Positions 11,414 to 24,060 are shown, numbered from the stretch's first letter. The stretch is 64,000 bases of DNA from Pegoplata infirma (GCA_963921195.1 OY992539.1:162384622-162448621), one strand, 5' to 3'. The notes: generated from the sequence alone by a model not told the origin. Made by a program: numbers and translations.

Positions 11414-12673
11414 TGGGTGAAATCAAAAAATGTCAGTGTTTGTGAGCCAAAATTGTACAAACAAAAAATTTTAATTTTTGGTAAATTTTTTTATTAAAAT
11501 ATGTTACATCACTACTAATATAACTATAAAAGATCTCTTCTATAAATTGTTTCAAACAAATTTTATCGACAATTTTATGATTTTTTTGGTGACGGAGTTT
11601 ACATTCACCTTAGAAAAATACATTAAATTTTTTTAATTTTCTTTGAAAATATTTTATTGTAATTTAAAACACTTATTTATGTAATTGCTAACAATTTTTG
11701 TAATTAGGATTTTTTTCTGGTTTTTGTTATTAAAGATTTTACAATTAATTTTTATTTTAATAGGATTTTTCTAAGGAAATGTAAAATAAATTTATTATTA
11801 TTTCTGTTAAAATTAGTTTTTTTACTTTTTTGAATGGCTAGTGTTAATATTTGCGTCGGTTTTAACAACTACATAAGGTTTTTTAATGTTATCTGCAAAA
11901 AAAAAAAAAAGTTGACGGAGTTTACAGAGACGGAGTTTACATTTCGTCACTTTTTGCCCGTTTTTTCCAAAACTATTTGTCGGAAATTGGTTTCCGAAAA
12001 AAAATCATTAGATGTCAACTAGATACGTCAAAATATGACGATATTTCAGATACACGCTAAGTAGTTTTGTTTTAAACGTGGAGACGGAGTTTACAGCATT
12101 TTTCGATTTTTCATTTATGAATTATCTTTTCATACCGGGAAATTAATATGCAATGAGCAAACTTGAAACCAATGATGCAAAATGATACTTTATAGCCTCG
12201 CGTTTAATAAATGGGGCAATAACCTATTATTTTTCTAAATATAAAACGTCAAAACAACAAAATTGTCTGGTTCCATAATGTCTAAAAAAAGTGTCGAAAA
12301 ATCGTTACACAATTGAAGCCGTGTTTGCATGGGTAAAAGAGATAGTTATGACTATACAAAAATATTTTTTAAGAGCGTCAACATTCCCTCTTTAAAAATG
12401 TAGTCAATTATTAAGCTCTTGGGTTATTGGTTTTTAATATATAACCGGTTAAAGTTTAAAAATTGAACTTGTTACTGGCGACGGAGTTTACATTTGGCCT
12501 ACAAAAATGAAAATAACTTGTTTAAAATAGCTAACTAATATCCGGATTGTTGTTAGTTATGTAGAACGCCAGTCTATACGACGTTGTACATTAAAAAATA
12601 TGCGAATACTTTAACCCATGTATGAGATATTACACGATTACATGGTTTGGTTGACATTTTTTGATTTCACCCA
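11414..12673. mobile_element. 1.26-kb element with repeated GACGGAGTTTACA motifs
   Basis: The left end TGGGTGAAATCAAAAAATGT is inverted exactly at the right end (ACATTTTTTGATTTCACCCA). TA lies on both sides. The motif GACGGAGTTTACA or its near match occurs five times in the same orientation (about 11591, 11914, 11928, 12083 and 12480). Repeated short subterminal motifs of this kind act as transposase binding sites in several DNA transposons. There is no coding sequence. The superfamily is unknown. Confidence 0.7.
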
Positions 12674-13232
12674 TATATAATTTGCTTTATACTTACCCCC
12701 TAAAATTTTCTTTTAAAATAAAACAATTAAAAAGTTTTTATATGTATGTATGTATTTTTTATTTTTCTACAGAATAATTAAAAAGGTTCATTTGTACTAT
12801 ATATAGAAATAATATATCGTTCCTGCTACAAAGAAATCATTACCCTTTCAAATATTTTTAAAGATGCCCACAAATTTACTTAATTTTGTATTTTTGCGGT
12901 GCTTTAAAATAATAAATATTTAAATATTATTGTTATTGTAAGTTGACTTATAAAAATCACCCAAAAGTTTAAAATTTAGCTTTTCTTTAAGTCTCGTTAA
13001 AAAAAAATTTAATGCACACAGGTGTTTTCATAAGAGCATCGATGGTTTAGAAAAAGAAATCGAATAATGTCAAGGACATATTCCAGGAAGTCATTTCAAG
13101 TTGTTGACTGGATTTCATCTAAATTTTCACTTCTTCAAGATTTTCTTTTATTTTAATTTTTCTTTTCACTGTTTTCAAACTTTATCACTTTTTACACATA
13201 TTTTATTAGTGGTTTTATATGTATAATTTCTA

Positions 13233-13440
13233 CACTAAAAAAAAAAAAAATTAAAAAATAGGGAAATTAACTAAATTCAAGGAACATTGATAATGATTTA
13301 GCTCCATTGCCATGTTTTCCTTCTTTTAAGATCATATTTTTCTTAAAAACAAGGAAAGAAAATATTTTTTAATATTATGCCATTTAAACTTAAAAATGGG
13401 AAAAATTGTATTTCAATTTAGTTCAAAAACATTTGAGGAA
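13233..13440. mobile_element. Fragment of the CACTGA element family
   Basis: The block starts CACTAAAAAAAAAAAA after TA (13231-13232). Over about 200 bp it follows the reverse complement of 10400-10608: GGGAAATTAACTAAATTCAAGG and ATTGATAATGATTTA are shared with few changes. I could not find a matching far end, so this copy is truncated or overrun by the next block. Confidence 0.55.
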
Positions 13441-14714
13441 CCGATTGGGTGAAGACCCCATTGGATTCGACCCCAATAGGTCCAGACCGCGATGGGCTCA
13501 GACCCAATTGGGTTCTTTAAGAATCGTCATAGTTTTTGATGAAAAATGTTTGACCGTTTTGCTCTGTCTTGCTTAGTTTTTGAAATACGTGAATTTGAGG
13601 GAGAACTGGGGTCTTAAGAATTTTAAAAAACTCGATAACTTTAAAACTATTTCTCGGAGAGCTTTTGGGTCCTAAGGCATAAATATATTTGGTTAAGTTT
13701 GAAGAACCATTTTTTTAACCCTTTTTATTTAAAAAAATGTTTTTTTTTTTTTAATTTATTTTTAATTAATTTTTTTAGTTTATACAATTTAAATTTTAAT
13801 TGGTTTTTATAATTTTGTTTGATTAACTTTTTAATTTATATAATTAAATTTTTAATTATTTTTTTTTAATTTTAATTAAATTTTTTAATTAATAGTATTA
13901 ATATTTTAATTAACTAAACATCAATTTATTTTTAATAAACGACATACAAATATTTTTAATTGATATGCGTATTTTAGTAATTGGTCCGGATTCAATTAAG
14001 TTTTTAATTAAATCTATGATTTTTTTAATAATTTTTTTTTTTATTAAAAACGTAGTATTTTTTGGCTTTACAAAAAATATAAAAATAAAAAAAGCTCTTC
14101 GTCAGGGACTGGAGTTTTTAATTCCCTAGAAACTAAAAAAACTATCCTAAATAGGTCCAGCCGTTTTCGTTGTACCGCAGCCGATTTTAAATAATGATTA
14201 TGAGAAAACGCCGTTTAAAATTTTGGTGTTTACGTTTTTAAGGAGTTAATGCAATATGATTTTGTTTAACAAGCTGTAACTTTTTCTGAGAATTTTTTTA
14301 TAAAATTTTTGAAGTATATAATCGAAAGTACATACAATCGATATATTAAGTAAAAAATAACGAATTCTAAAGTTAGAAACCCCTTTAATTTGTATCCGAT
14401 TTTTTCAGGATAAAGCTCATCGTATTCAAAATTAAATTTTCTTTAAGAATAATTTTATAACTCGAAAGTTTAAAAAAATAACAAAAAAATTTTTTATTAT
14501 TAAATAAATCAATACATTTCTTTCTTATCCACAATAGTTAAAAACTTAAAAACCCGCAGAAAATTTTCTGAGTTACACGAGGCTTAGTGAGAAAAGTCCC
14601 AAAAAACGTTTTGTGACAATAACTCTAAAAATTTAAGGGTTTCCGGCAAGTTTAATGAGCATTTATGTGATCTATTCGACGAAACCATTAGCCTATACTA
14701 TGTCATCTCAAAAG
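13440..14714. repeat. Repeat related to 43860-45070 and to the palindrome 49003-50292
   Basis: Positions 13440-13700 match the outer parts of the element at 43714-45314 (shared CCCCATTGG, AATCGTCATAGTTTTTGAT and CTCGGAGAGCTTTTG phrases). Positions 14400-14710 match one arm of the foldback 49003-50292 (AAAGCTCATCGTATTCA and GTGAGAAAAGTCCCAAAAAA). Between them, 13720-14060 is low-complexity TTTAATT/AATTAAA sequence. It appears to be a mosaic of two repeat families; no gene. Confidence 0.5.
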
Positions 14715-15187
14715 TATTTTTCCACTGTAGTAGTAAAACTGCATTTACAGTTTTTCATTTCATGATCCTGTTTCCTTTTAAAAGGACGTCAAGGCTTTAG
14801 AGGATTAAATTTAATAAATTTTTATTTTTTTTAATATTTGTACTTGTATGTATTGTATTGATAGCAAATGAAAGAGGAGGATCTCCCCTAATTTTCCTAT
14901 GTTATTTTTTTTACACATCCTTTAAAAAATGTATCCTTCAATATCATTAAAAATTTTCAACATATTATTTTGATAAAGTTTTCAATGGACTTAATTCATA
15001 TCCTTTTATCCTGATATGGCAAACTAGAAAAATGAAAAAACTAGGGGAGATCTTCCTCTTTCATTTGCCGTCACCAGTGTCATCCTAGTACAAGTACCAA
15101 TATTTTACAAAATGTATTCTTTAAAAGGAAATAGTATCACGGAATAAAAAACTGTAAATGCAGTTTTACTCCATTTGATACTTTCAG
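14715..15187. mobile_element. Foldback element
   Basis: The sequence GTAAAACTGCATTTACAG at about 14734 is repeated inverted at about 15155-15172. Pairing extends inward over CCTTTTAAAAGGA and GAGGATCTCCCCTA, the latter inverted as TAGGGGAGATCTTCCTC. The arms are about 180 bp and imperfect. It lies directly next to the palindrome that starts at 15191. Confidence 0.65.
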
Positions 15188-15568
15188 ACACACAGAAAAA
15201 AAACGAATTGTTATATTGACCCCCATATTTGTGAATACAATTAATTTTTTCACTGAAAGTGCTCCTATACGAAAATTTGTAATATCAACAAACGTTTGTA
15301 AATTTTGATTGTTGAAAAAAGAATTTAGTTCTCTTTCATTACACAGCTTGACAAAATCTTATATGTTAACAGTAACCTGAGATTTGACCATCAATTTTAT
15401 ATATTTCGGGCATGCTGAATCCAATGGTGCAAACCATTTTGAAATCTAAGGTACAGTTTTTTCGCGAAATGTCTTCAAAGATTTTCACGTCCCCGTGAAA
15501 TTTTTAAAATAAAAAAGTTTTTTTATGCAAAAAAGTCGCTCTTTTGTAATTGAAATTGAAGGACTATA

Positions 15569-15815
15569 CACACAGAAAACAAATTTGCTAATTTTCAACT
15601 GAAATTCAGTTGTTGAAACAAAAATTCGGTTGATGCATTTCTATTAAGTTTGTAACAATTAAGTATCGGTAGCTGCAACTAAATTTTGTTAATATAACTG
15701 TTTTTTAATTAAAACAACTAAAACATTCGTCATCCGCAGCGAAATTTAGTAACAGCAACCGAGTTTTGAGTTGATGCAGCTGAAAAATTCAGTTGGAAAT
15801 TTATTTTTCTCTGTG
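15569..15815. mobile_element. TA-flanked MITE, CACACAGAAAAC ends
   Basis: The element starts CACACAGAAAACAAATTT and ends AAATTTATTTTTCTCTGTG, with TA on both sides (15567-15568 and 15816-15817). Its interior repeats the word CAACTGAAATTCAGTTG and variants. The opposite arm of the host palindrome (about 19306-19316) reads continuously across this point, showing the site before insertion. A relative is 34752-34977. Confidence 0.8.
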
Positions 15816-16396
15816 TAACTGTAGCTACATTTTAAGTACCATATCCGCTATCAAATGTTTGAAACTCAAGTGGTATTTCGCGTTTTATCCCATTTTTCTA
15901 ATTTTTTTGCATTTTCGCGATTTTAAATGCTTAAGTAAATACCGACATAAACAACCGCTTCAGATAAGTATAGGTGCACCAAATGGGATATATTTCTATG
16001 AGAATACGTTTCAACTATCAAAATCTCTCTGTGACAGCATCACTTTCCAAGGTGACCACAAGGTCCAGCTTGTGACATATTGTGTTAAATCCTCAAAAAA
16101 GTAATTGTGTCAAATTTCACACAAAAATGTTAACATCTTCAAAAGTTATTGTAGAAAAACATTTATTTCACCTTACTAAATTAAATTATTAAGTTTTAAT
16201 TACAAAAACAAAAGGAAAACATTTTACTAAATCGTGACCTTGGGACAACAAGGTTCTAACTGACATTTTTTTCAAAAATGAGTTATATATTGCATCGCAC
16301 TAAAGCGACTACGCTCTTTCGATTGGCGTTCTCAGTTTTTGTCTATCTCTTACAGAACCATGTTGCACAGAATAAAAATTGCATATTGCACAAATA

Positions 16397-16856
16397 CACT
16401 AAACAAAAAAACTTTTTAAATGATAAGAAAAGCTTGTAATTTTTTTTCTACCTCCTATTTTACGAGAATTCATAGTAAAAATTATAAACATTTGTTGTAA
16501 TTTTACAAGCTTTTTACCAATAGAATTGTAAATTTACAGCTTTTTTGACGCGATAAAACTTAAAAAGAATTCTCGTGACTCAACTAGTTTTTTGCTACAT
16601 CCTATTTTACGAGAATTCCTTGTAAAAATTACGACATTTATGTTTTATTATAAAATTACTAGAATTCCTTGTGAACAATCATTTTTTCTTGTAAATTTAA
16701 AATTTTTCGTAAATTTTGGCTGCGGATAACTAACGTTTTACCAATGAAGTTGTAAATTTATAAAAAAATGTAAATTTCGATCAAACAAAACACAAAATAA
16801 AATAGGATTACGATACTTTTTATAGTAATTTGACAAGTTTTTTTTTTTTTTGAGTG
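16397..16856. mobile_element. TA-flanked CACT element, TTGTAAATTTACAA type (first of a pair)
   Basis: Begins CACTAAACAAAAAAAC, ends TTTTTTTTTTTTTGAGTG. TA precedes (16395-16396) and a single TA (16857-16858) separates it from the next element. The interior is built from variants of TTTTACGAGAATTC and TTGTAAATTTACA. Non-coding. Confidence 0.65.
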
Positions 16857-16858
16857 TA

Positions 16859-17360
16859 CACTTAGAAAATAAAAGTCTCGTAAAATGATTGTTTACTACG
16901 AGTACCTCCTATTTTAAGAGAGTTCCTAGTAAAAATTAAAATTTTATTGGTAATAAGCTTGTAAAATTACAAACAATTTACAAGGTTTTCACCAATAAAA
17001 TTGTAAATTTACAACTTTTTGACGCGATAAAAATTACAAGAACTTCTCGTTACTTAACTAGATTTTGTTCCAAAAATTCCGAGCTTTTTTGTAATTTTAC
17101 AAGTTTTTTACCAATAAAATTGGAAATTTACAACTTTTTTGATGCGATAATGCTTACAAGGAATTCTCGTGCCTTAAAATTTGTTTTTGTAAAATTACCT
17201 TGGAAATTTTTACCTTTACGAAAAAACTTGTAAAATTACAAAGAAAAAATTTAAATATCGATGAAAAAATGTTGGTTAAAAAACAAGGAAAACTGTCAAA
17301 TATTTGTAAAATGGGATTACAGGACTTTTTCTAGTAATTTGCCAAGGTTTTTTTTGAGTG
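16859..17360. mobile_element. TA-flanked CACT element (second of a pair)
   Basis: Begins CACTTAGAAAATAAAAGTC directly after the shared TA and ends TTTTTTTGAGTG, followed by TT rather than TA. The interior repeats TTGTAAATTTACAA-like and TTACAAG words. It lies head to tail against 16397-16856, as 19908-21601 does with 21604-22317. Confidence 0.6.
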
Positions 17361-18060
17361 TTGAACCAACTGTAATGAGAAATATGTGTTTAAAGTCACA
17401 CAGTATTGTCTAGAAACTTATTCAAAATAAAGAGTTTCTTTCCTAGTGGCTTAGCTTGGAAACTGTTAACATGGAGCGATTCTTGTGCTACTAAAAAGCA
17501 AAAATTCCATTTTGGCCCTAGCAATGAAGTATATTATTAAAACTCATCCCGATGATGAAAGCATTACAATGAATTACTCATTACAGGGACTTAAAACTGA
17601 CCGTTTTCTTCTCTTATTTACCCCCCTTAATAACGTGTGACATTTCTTTTCCAGCACTACAAAATAAAAAAAAAACATTATGAAGATCGCAGGTGGACGC
17701 TAGGGAGACTTACCTTGTAAGTCGGTTTATTTTTGATTAACAAATGTTGTATTATTATATATAAATCCAAATAACACAAGGTTCTATCTGCAAAAAAACA
17801 ATTTCTTACAGAAACACAAGGTTCTATTTGGCAGTTAGAACCATGTTGTCCAAATACATTTGTCTTATCGTTGAGCAACAGAGTTCTATCTGTTTTTTGA
17901 GACTCAAATTGTGCAAAAACTAATATAGTACCGCGAATATTTTTAAATACATAATAATATTTAAGGACTAATTTCAAATTATATAAAAACTGTTTTTAAA
18001 TTTAGTCAAAAGGGACTTAGTAAAGCGATTAACAATATTCAACCTTAGTTTTCTCAATAG
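17361..18060. other. Loop of the 15191-19824 foldback; no gene
   Basis: No supported gene. The phrase GTTCTATCTG / AGGTTCTATTTG occurs several times between 17780 and 17895, and AAGGTTCTAAC / GAACCTTGTTGTTCC marks the inner ends of the foldback arms (about 16245 and 18080). A 99-codon minus-strand frame at 17678-17977 is probably chance. Confidence 0.4.
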
Positions 18061-18497
18061 TAGTGTTGGTGCAAATAGAACCTTGTTGTTCCAAGGTCGC
18101 GAAATACTACTAATTAAAAAAAAAACACTTGTTTAATATAATTTAGTAGGGTGAAATAAATGTTTTTTATCATAACTTTTTAAGATGAAAACATTTTGGT
18201 TTGAAATTTGGCACAAATACTTTTTTGAGGTTTTTACACAATATATCAAAATCTGGACCTTGTGGTCCTGTTGGAAAGTGATGCTGTCATAGAGAAATTT
18301 TGACAAATTGCGCTATTTTAGTGCTATGCGATTGATAAATGAAAAATATTTTAATGGGAATATATTAACTTTGGTGCAAGTATACTAACAAAGCTGAAAC
18401 GGTTGTTTAGGTCGGTATTTATTTAATCATTTAAAATCGCGAAAATGCAAAAAAATTAGAAAAATGGAGTAAAACGCGAAACACTATTAAAGTTTTA

Positions 18498-19262
18498 CGG
18501 TCAAATTCATAACGTTTTAAGATATGATAATAAAAGGTTTATAGGGAAAATTTGCTAAAACATTATTCAAAATCGTTTAAAAGCAACAAATTTATAAAAG
18601 GTTTATAGTAGGGTATAGTCATCAATAACCCTTCAATAAAGTTTGGAGTTGAGAAGTTTCTCATTTTGTGCTCGGCATTCAATCTATAATTATCTAAACA
18701 CTTAATGAAACATTCTCCTCCCTAGAATAGTTATATGCCATCAATTTCTATTCTATAAATCGAAGATATCTTCTACAATTACCATATTTTGGATGTTTTC
18801 AGTAAAAAATTGTCAAATATTTGTTAAAAATGAATTAAAATCAAATAAAACAAAATAGTGATGTACATTCAATCAAAACATATTCGGTACTCGAATATTT
18901 TTTGTGCTCTTGGTATAAAATTACAATTATTTCGCTCTTACTTCTATTTGACTTCTATATAACGCTAAGAAAAACGTTTTAAACAAATTTTTATTTCACA
19001 CGAAATCTTTTCTAACTCTTTAATCTGCAAAAAAAAATATTTAATTATGACTACCGAGTCAATCGATTCATGATTTTATACATCACAAGCAATTAAATGA
19101 GAAATATAGCAAGGGTGTTGCCAACATTAAAACGCAAAATTATTAAACTGTTAAAGTACGTTTATGAATACAATTTTGAAATAAAGGTTTATTATAGGCT
19201 TATTGTACTTTAAATATTGTGTGCTTTAAATCCAAATTACAATTGCCTTATGAATTTGACTG
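18498..19262. mobile_element. Harbinger-like element in the right arm of the foldback
   Basis: The ends CGGTCAAATTCATAA and TTATGAATTTGACTG are inverse with one mismatch, and TTA flanks both sides (18495-18497 and 19263-19265). Removing it with one TTA joins sequence that matches the uninterrupted left arm near 15850-15880, which confirms the boundaries. No coding capacity is visible. Confidence 0.8.
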
Positions 19263-19907
19263 TTAAACTTTTAGTGGCGGAATTTGTGTTTAAAATGTAG
19301 TTACAGATATAATCCTTAAAATTCAACTATAAAAGAGCAACTTTTTTGCATACAAAATATTTTTTATTCAAAAAACTCCACGGGGAAGTAAAAATCTTTG
19401 AAGATGTTTTGCGAAAAACTGTACCTTAGATTTCAAAATGGCTTGGACCATTGGAATCAACATGCTCGAATTATGTAAAATTGATAGTCAAAACACAGGT
19501 TACTTTTTTACCGTCACACAGTGTTATTATTTGTATTGACAAATGAACAAAATCTTAATTTTTTTTTTCAACAAAGAAATTCAACAAACACAAACACAAT
19601 TTGTTGATCTGACAAACGTAAAAAATCTTAGTTTTTTTTTTAACAAAGAATGATAAAATAATTTTGAAATAAAATTACTTGGCTGAGTTTGTTGAAAACA
19701 AAATCGAAGTTTTGTAATTTAGACTATCAGGCGGCCGTTTTTACTAAATGTTTGGTTGATATCATGTTTGGTTGATTTACAATTGCTGTTTGTTGATTTA
19801 TATTTGACGCTTTTATTTTCTGTGCATATATCACCCGGTTCATGTTTAATTTTGGCTGTCGGATGATGTAATTAGTTTAATACATTTTTATATCCTTACG
19901 ATATGTA

Positions 19908-21601
19908 CACTCAAAAAAAAAAGTTTGTAAAATGACATAAAATCCCCGTGATTTTACGGGGCAGGTTTTGTAAAATATGTACTAGCAAGAATCCCCGTAA
20001 AGTTACGGGGATAATTTGTAAATTGATTTAACAAAAGAAAATGTAAATTTACAATTTTTTTTTGTAAAATATCATCTTCGAGGTGAACATTTTTTTTGTA
20101 AATTTGCAAAAAATTTGGTAAATTTACAAAACAAAATTGTAAACTTACAGAAAAAGGTTGTTATTTTACAAGGAAAAATAGAAAATGAAAAAAATAAATT
20201 GTAGATTAACAAATTATTTGGTTAAACTACTGTTTTTTATGCAAAAAACTTGTATATTTACAATAAAAAGTGGTAAATTTACAATTTTTATTGTATATGT
20301 ACCATTTTTTCTTATTTTTTTGCCGTAAAAACAGTAGTTTAACCATGAAATTTGTAAATTTACAATATTGTTTTTGTATTTTCTATTTCATTTTTGTAAA
20401 ATTACAACTTTTTTCGTAAGTATACAATTTTGTTTTTTAAATTTTCATATTTGTTTTGTAAATTTACAAAAAAATTGGTTTATTTACATATTGGTTTTGT
20501 AAATTTTGTAAAGTTTTTTTCCATTGGTGCATCTTATTTTTCCTTCTTCGGCAGCTGGAGTAGCACTTCAACAACCTGAAAAGATTTTTTTTCACTTGAG
20601 CACTTTTAACAAACTTTTTAATGTATAACACTTTTTTATTTTTTTTTCGACATTTCGTTTTTCTTAAGTAGAACATATGAGAATTACGAAGGAGGCTACA
20701 CAAGAAATTTCTTATATTTTCAGGAAAAATTAGTCAAAAAATAAATTTTTTTTTTTGAATTTTTAATTATTTTCACAAGTATTTTTAAAAAATCGGAAAA
20801 AAAATTTTGGATATTGTAGATTGGATGTTTAAGTACCAGTTAAAATAAGAAAAATTAGATTTTTCATAATTGGCAGCTTTCTATTGACATTTTAGGTACT
20901 AAATTTAAAAAAAAAAATTACCAAAAAAATATGGTAAAATCACCAAAAAAATGGTAAAAATACAAAAAAAAAAAACTAGAACAATTATATAGTAGAAACA
21001 CATAAAAATTGTGGTATTTTACTTAACGCAAATTACCAAAAAAATGGTGTAAAAATTATTTATAAAAAATTATTTTTAACTAAATTTTTTACTCCAAAAC
21101 GCAAAAAAAAATCTGAACTTAGAAAATTTTTGCGTGTCCTATTGTTGAATAATTATTTTTTTTTTTGTAAAACAACATTAATGCTAGTAATAAAATAAGT
21201 TTTGTAAATTATATTGAAATTTTGTACTTTTCAATACACACATTTCAAACTGAAAACCTTGTAAACGATCTTAAAAAAAAATGTTTGTAATAAAACATTT
21301 TTTTGGTAAAAAGACTAAATAACATCAAGTAAAATTATGTTGTACAATTACAGTTTTCTTATGTAAAAAAACTAAACACCTTGTAATATTTTTTGAATTT
21401 GTAAAATAATTCACTTTTTTGTAAATTTACCTAAAAAATTTGTAAAATAAATTAACCAACATATAATAGTAAAATTACAAAGCAAACTGTAGTTTTCGTT
21501 TTATTAAATATACAACAATTTTTGTAAAAAGACAAAAATATTAGTAAAATAGAATTACAAGACCTTTTACTTGTAAATTTACAATTTTTTTTTTTTGAGT
21601 G
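19908..21601. mobile_element. TA-flanked CACTCAAAA element, GTAAATTTAC type
   Basis: The left end is CACTCAAAAAAAAAAG and the right end CTTTTTTTTTTTTGAGTG-like. TA flanks at 19906-19907 and 21602-21603. The 1.7-kb interior consists largely of variants of TTGTAAATTTACAA and of ATCCCCGTAAAATTACGGGG (about 19940-20010). The region 20500-20760 is the only part not made of such words. It is non-coding; the 79-codon minus frame at 20464-20703 is lysine-rich, low-complexity and not credible. Confidence 0.75.
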
Positions 21602-21603
21602 TA

Positions 21604-22317
21604 CACTCAAAATAATAACTCTGTAAAATACTCTGTAAAACGACTGTAATCTCAATTCAACAGATATTTGACAGAGTTTTCTGTCAAAATACAGATTTAA
21701 AGATAATGCTTCGTATTTTGTTGTGACAAAAAAACAATGTTTCATCTGTTATATTACTTTTAACTTTGTAATCTTAATTTTACAGATAATTAACAGAATT
21801 TTCTGTTGAAATACAGATTTAAACGAAATACTCTGGATATTTTATAACAAAAAAATTAGTTTTATCTGTATTTTTACTTCTTTGTGATATTAATTTCATA
21901 GTTAAAAACAGAGTTATCTGTAAAAACACCAACATTTGATCTGTTTTTTTTTTTGAGAAAATGTTAGAAAAGTACCAAAAAACATCTTTTCAAAAATCTT
22001 ATAAAAATTTTACAAAATAACATGTATTTTACTAAACTTTGTAAATTTACAGAGTCTTTTTCTGTAAAATTTTGGTTGAATCAGATGCATTTTACAAATA
22101 TATATAAATTTACAGAAATATATTCTAAATAAATGGTGCTTTATTTTACCAGTATTTTACTATGAACTCTGTAAATTAACAGTTATTTTTTGGAAAAATC
22201 ATTTTAAAGAGTTTTATAGTAAAATTACCAAGAAATGTTGCTAGCTGGAAAAGTATGGTGTACTCTGTTAAATTAGCAGAGTTTTTCTGTAATTTAACAG
22301 AGTTATTATTTTGAGTG
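21604..22317. mobile_element. TA-flanked CACTCAAAATAAT element, CTGTAAA type
   Basis: The left end CACTCAAAATAATAACTCTG is inverted at the right (CAGAGTTATTATTTTGAGTG). It shares its left TA with the previous element and is followed by TA (22318-22319). The interior repeats ACAGATTTAAA, TCTGTAAAAT and TAACAGAG words in both orientations. Close relatives are 22840-23857 and 30707-31751. Confidence 0.85.
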
Positions 22318-22579
22318 TAGTGTTAACGTGTATATGGTAATGTTCAAGTCCAGCAAGTAATGTCCAGTATTTTTTTAACCTTGATGGCTTTATCGTTCAA
22401 CAATTTTTTTCGACAATTTTTTTATTTGACTAAAAATATGAATTGTTGTTAAGGTTTACTAAGTAAAGCAATTGCACAAAATTTTTTTACAGATATCCTC
22501 AGGTCGGATTTGAATTATTAGTGAAGGTTTTTTAGTGTAGTGTTTATTGTGATTTTTTCTACAGAAACATTTAAAAAAT

Positions 22580-24060
22580 TTAAATAGAAAAGGTTTAAGA
22601 ACTCACGAAAATGCTTGATATTTTCTAAAGGTTCTAATTTAGAACTTCTAAAGCATTTTTCTAACTGCAAAAGACCAAGATCTTAAAACAATTCTCCAAT
22701 AGAAAAAATATCAGATTTGTGATGAAATTTTATGAGTCTAGGACATTATTCCAATAGAAAAATTCTTAGGTTCTAAGGCATTTTGCAAAAAAGCTTTAAG
22801 AATTTATGAATAAAAACACTTTTCCTTATTAAAAGTCTACACTCAAAATAATTACTCTGTTAAATACTCTGTAAAATGACTGTAATCTCAATTCGACAGA
22901 TATTTGACAAAGTTATCTGCCGAAATACAGATTTAAAGAAAATACTTTGTATTTTCTTGTGACCGAAAAACAAAATTTTATCTGTAATTTGACTTTTTTC
23001 TTTGTAATCTCTATTTGAAAGATAATAAATAGGGCTTTTTTTGTTACAATACAGATTTTAGAAAAATACTTTGTTTTTTTCTCGTAACCAAAATACTAAA
23101 TTTCATCTGTAATTTTACTATTACTCTGTAATACGGGTTTCAAATTAAAATCTCTTTAAAAAACGTCCAAGTATTTAAACCCCTCTTTAAAAAACTTCTT
23201 AAAATGCAATAAAATATGCTAAATTTTACGAGGTGTAGTGCAAAATTGAAGGAACTCGTAATTTTCACAAAAAAAAAGTTAATTTACAATTTGGAAGCAT
23301 TAAAGCGGGCAAATTTACATGATGGCATTTCCCAATTGTCAAAACAACTTGCACATTAAGGAAAAATTTATCAGGAATCAAATAGGGACCATTGTGTAAA
23401 AGCCATATCAAGCGCATTTAAAAGATATACAATAAAGTCAAGGCATTCTTAAACGATTTCCCTTTAATTTTATAAAAGTGTTTAATGGAATGACCCCGCT
23501 CAAATGTGGAACTTAAAGTGAGAAGTTTATTAAAAAAAAAACCGTGAGAACATCCAGCGAGTTTATAAATAATTTCTACAAAGTTAAATATTTGCGTGCG
23601 AAACATTTAAGCGGGCGCATTTAAGTTATAGCATTGGACTTTATTTTGTGTCAAGTTATTACTATCCATGCTTCCTGGTAAAATTCTGGTCGCTTTCATC
23701 AACATTTTACAGATAATTCTGTAAATCTACAGTCGAAATCATTTTATAAAGTTTTCTTCGTAAAATAACAAAAAATCTTGCTGGTTGGAAATCTATGGTA
23801 TTTTCTGCTGGCTCAGCAGAGTATCTCTGTAATTTAACAGAGTGATTATTTTGAGTGTAAGATTGACAAACATTTTCTAAGACCTATTTCCTATTGAAAA
23901 TCTATGAATTTAAGACATTTTCCTACAACACAGTCTTAGATTCTGAGACATTTTCCCTATAGAAAAGGTCTTGATTTTAAAATATTTTTCCCATAGAAAA
24001 AGTGTCAGAGTCTGATTCTTTAACAAGTCCAAAAGTCAAGTTCAAAGAATCTAAGACATT
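22580..24060. repeat. Degenerate ~35-bp minisatellite, interrupted by a CACTC element
   Basis: Before 22840 and after 23857 the sequence is a decayed tandem repeat with AGATTCTGAGACATTTTCC and CTATAGAAAA words. This is the opposite orientation of the array at 28530-30620. The same family recurs at 38580-39060 with 41505-41560, and at 60930-61240. Confidence 0.6.
22840..23857. mobile_element. TA-flanked CACTCAAAATAAT element, CTGTAAA type
   Basis: The left end CACTCAAAATAATTACTCTG is inverted at the right end (AACAGAGTGATTATTTTGAG). TA flanks at 22838-22839 and 23858-23859. About 300 bp at the left and 180 bp at the right are near-identical to 30707-31751. The middle (about 23130-23640) is unrelated to that copy and contains AAGCGGGC repeats, so it probably holds a further insertion. 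The insertion splits the minisatellite. Confidence 0.85.

Larger units (their letters stand above)
15191..19824. mobile_element. 4.6-kb foldback element with CACAGAAAA ends
   Basis: The ends CACAGAAAAAAAACG and TTTTATTTTCTGTG are inverse. Long imperfect arms follow: 15191-16290 on the left pairs with 18060-19824 on the right, apart from insertions. Examples are TTTTTCGCGAAATG against CATTTTGCGAAAAA, and GTGACAGCATCACTTTCCA against GGAAAGTGATGCTGTCA. CA lies on both sides instead of TA. The left arm carries a MITE (15569-15815), the right arm a Harbinger-like insertion (18498-19262) and the loop two CACT elements. In both arms the uninterrupted partner shows the empty site. Confidence 0.75.

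Noticed and set aside
13720..14060. Possible AT-rich replication origin or scaffold attachment region
   Set aside because: Simple TTTAATT slippage sequence; no specific evidence for a function.
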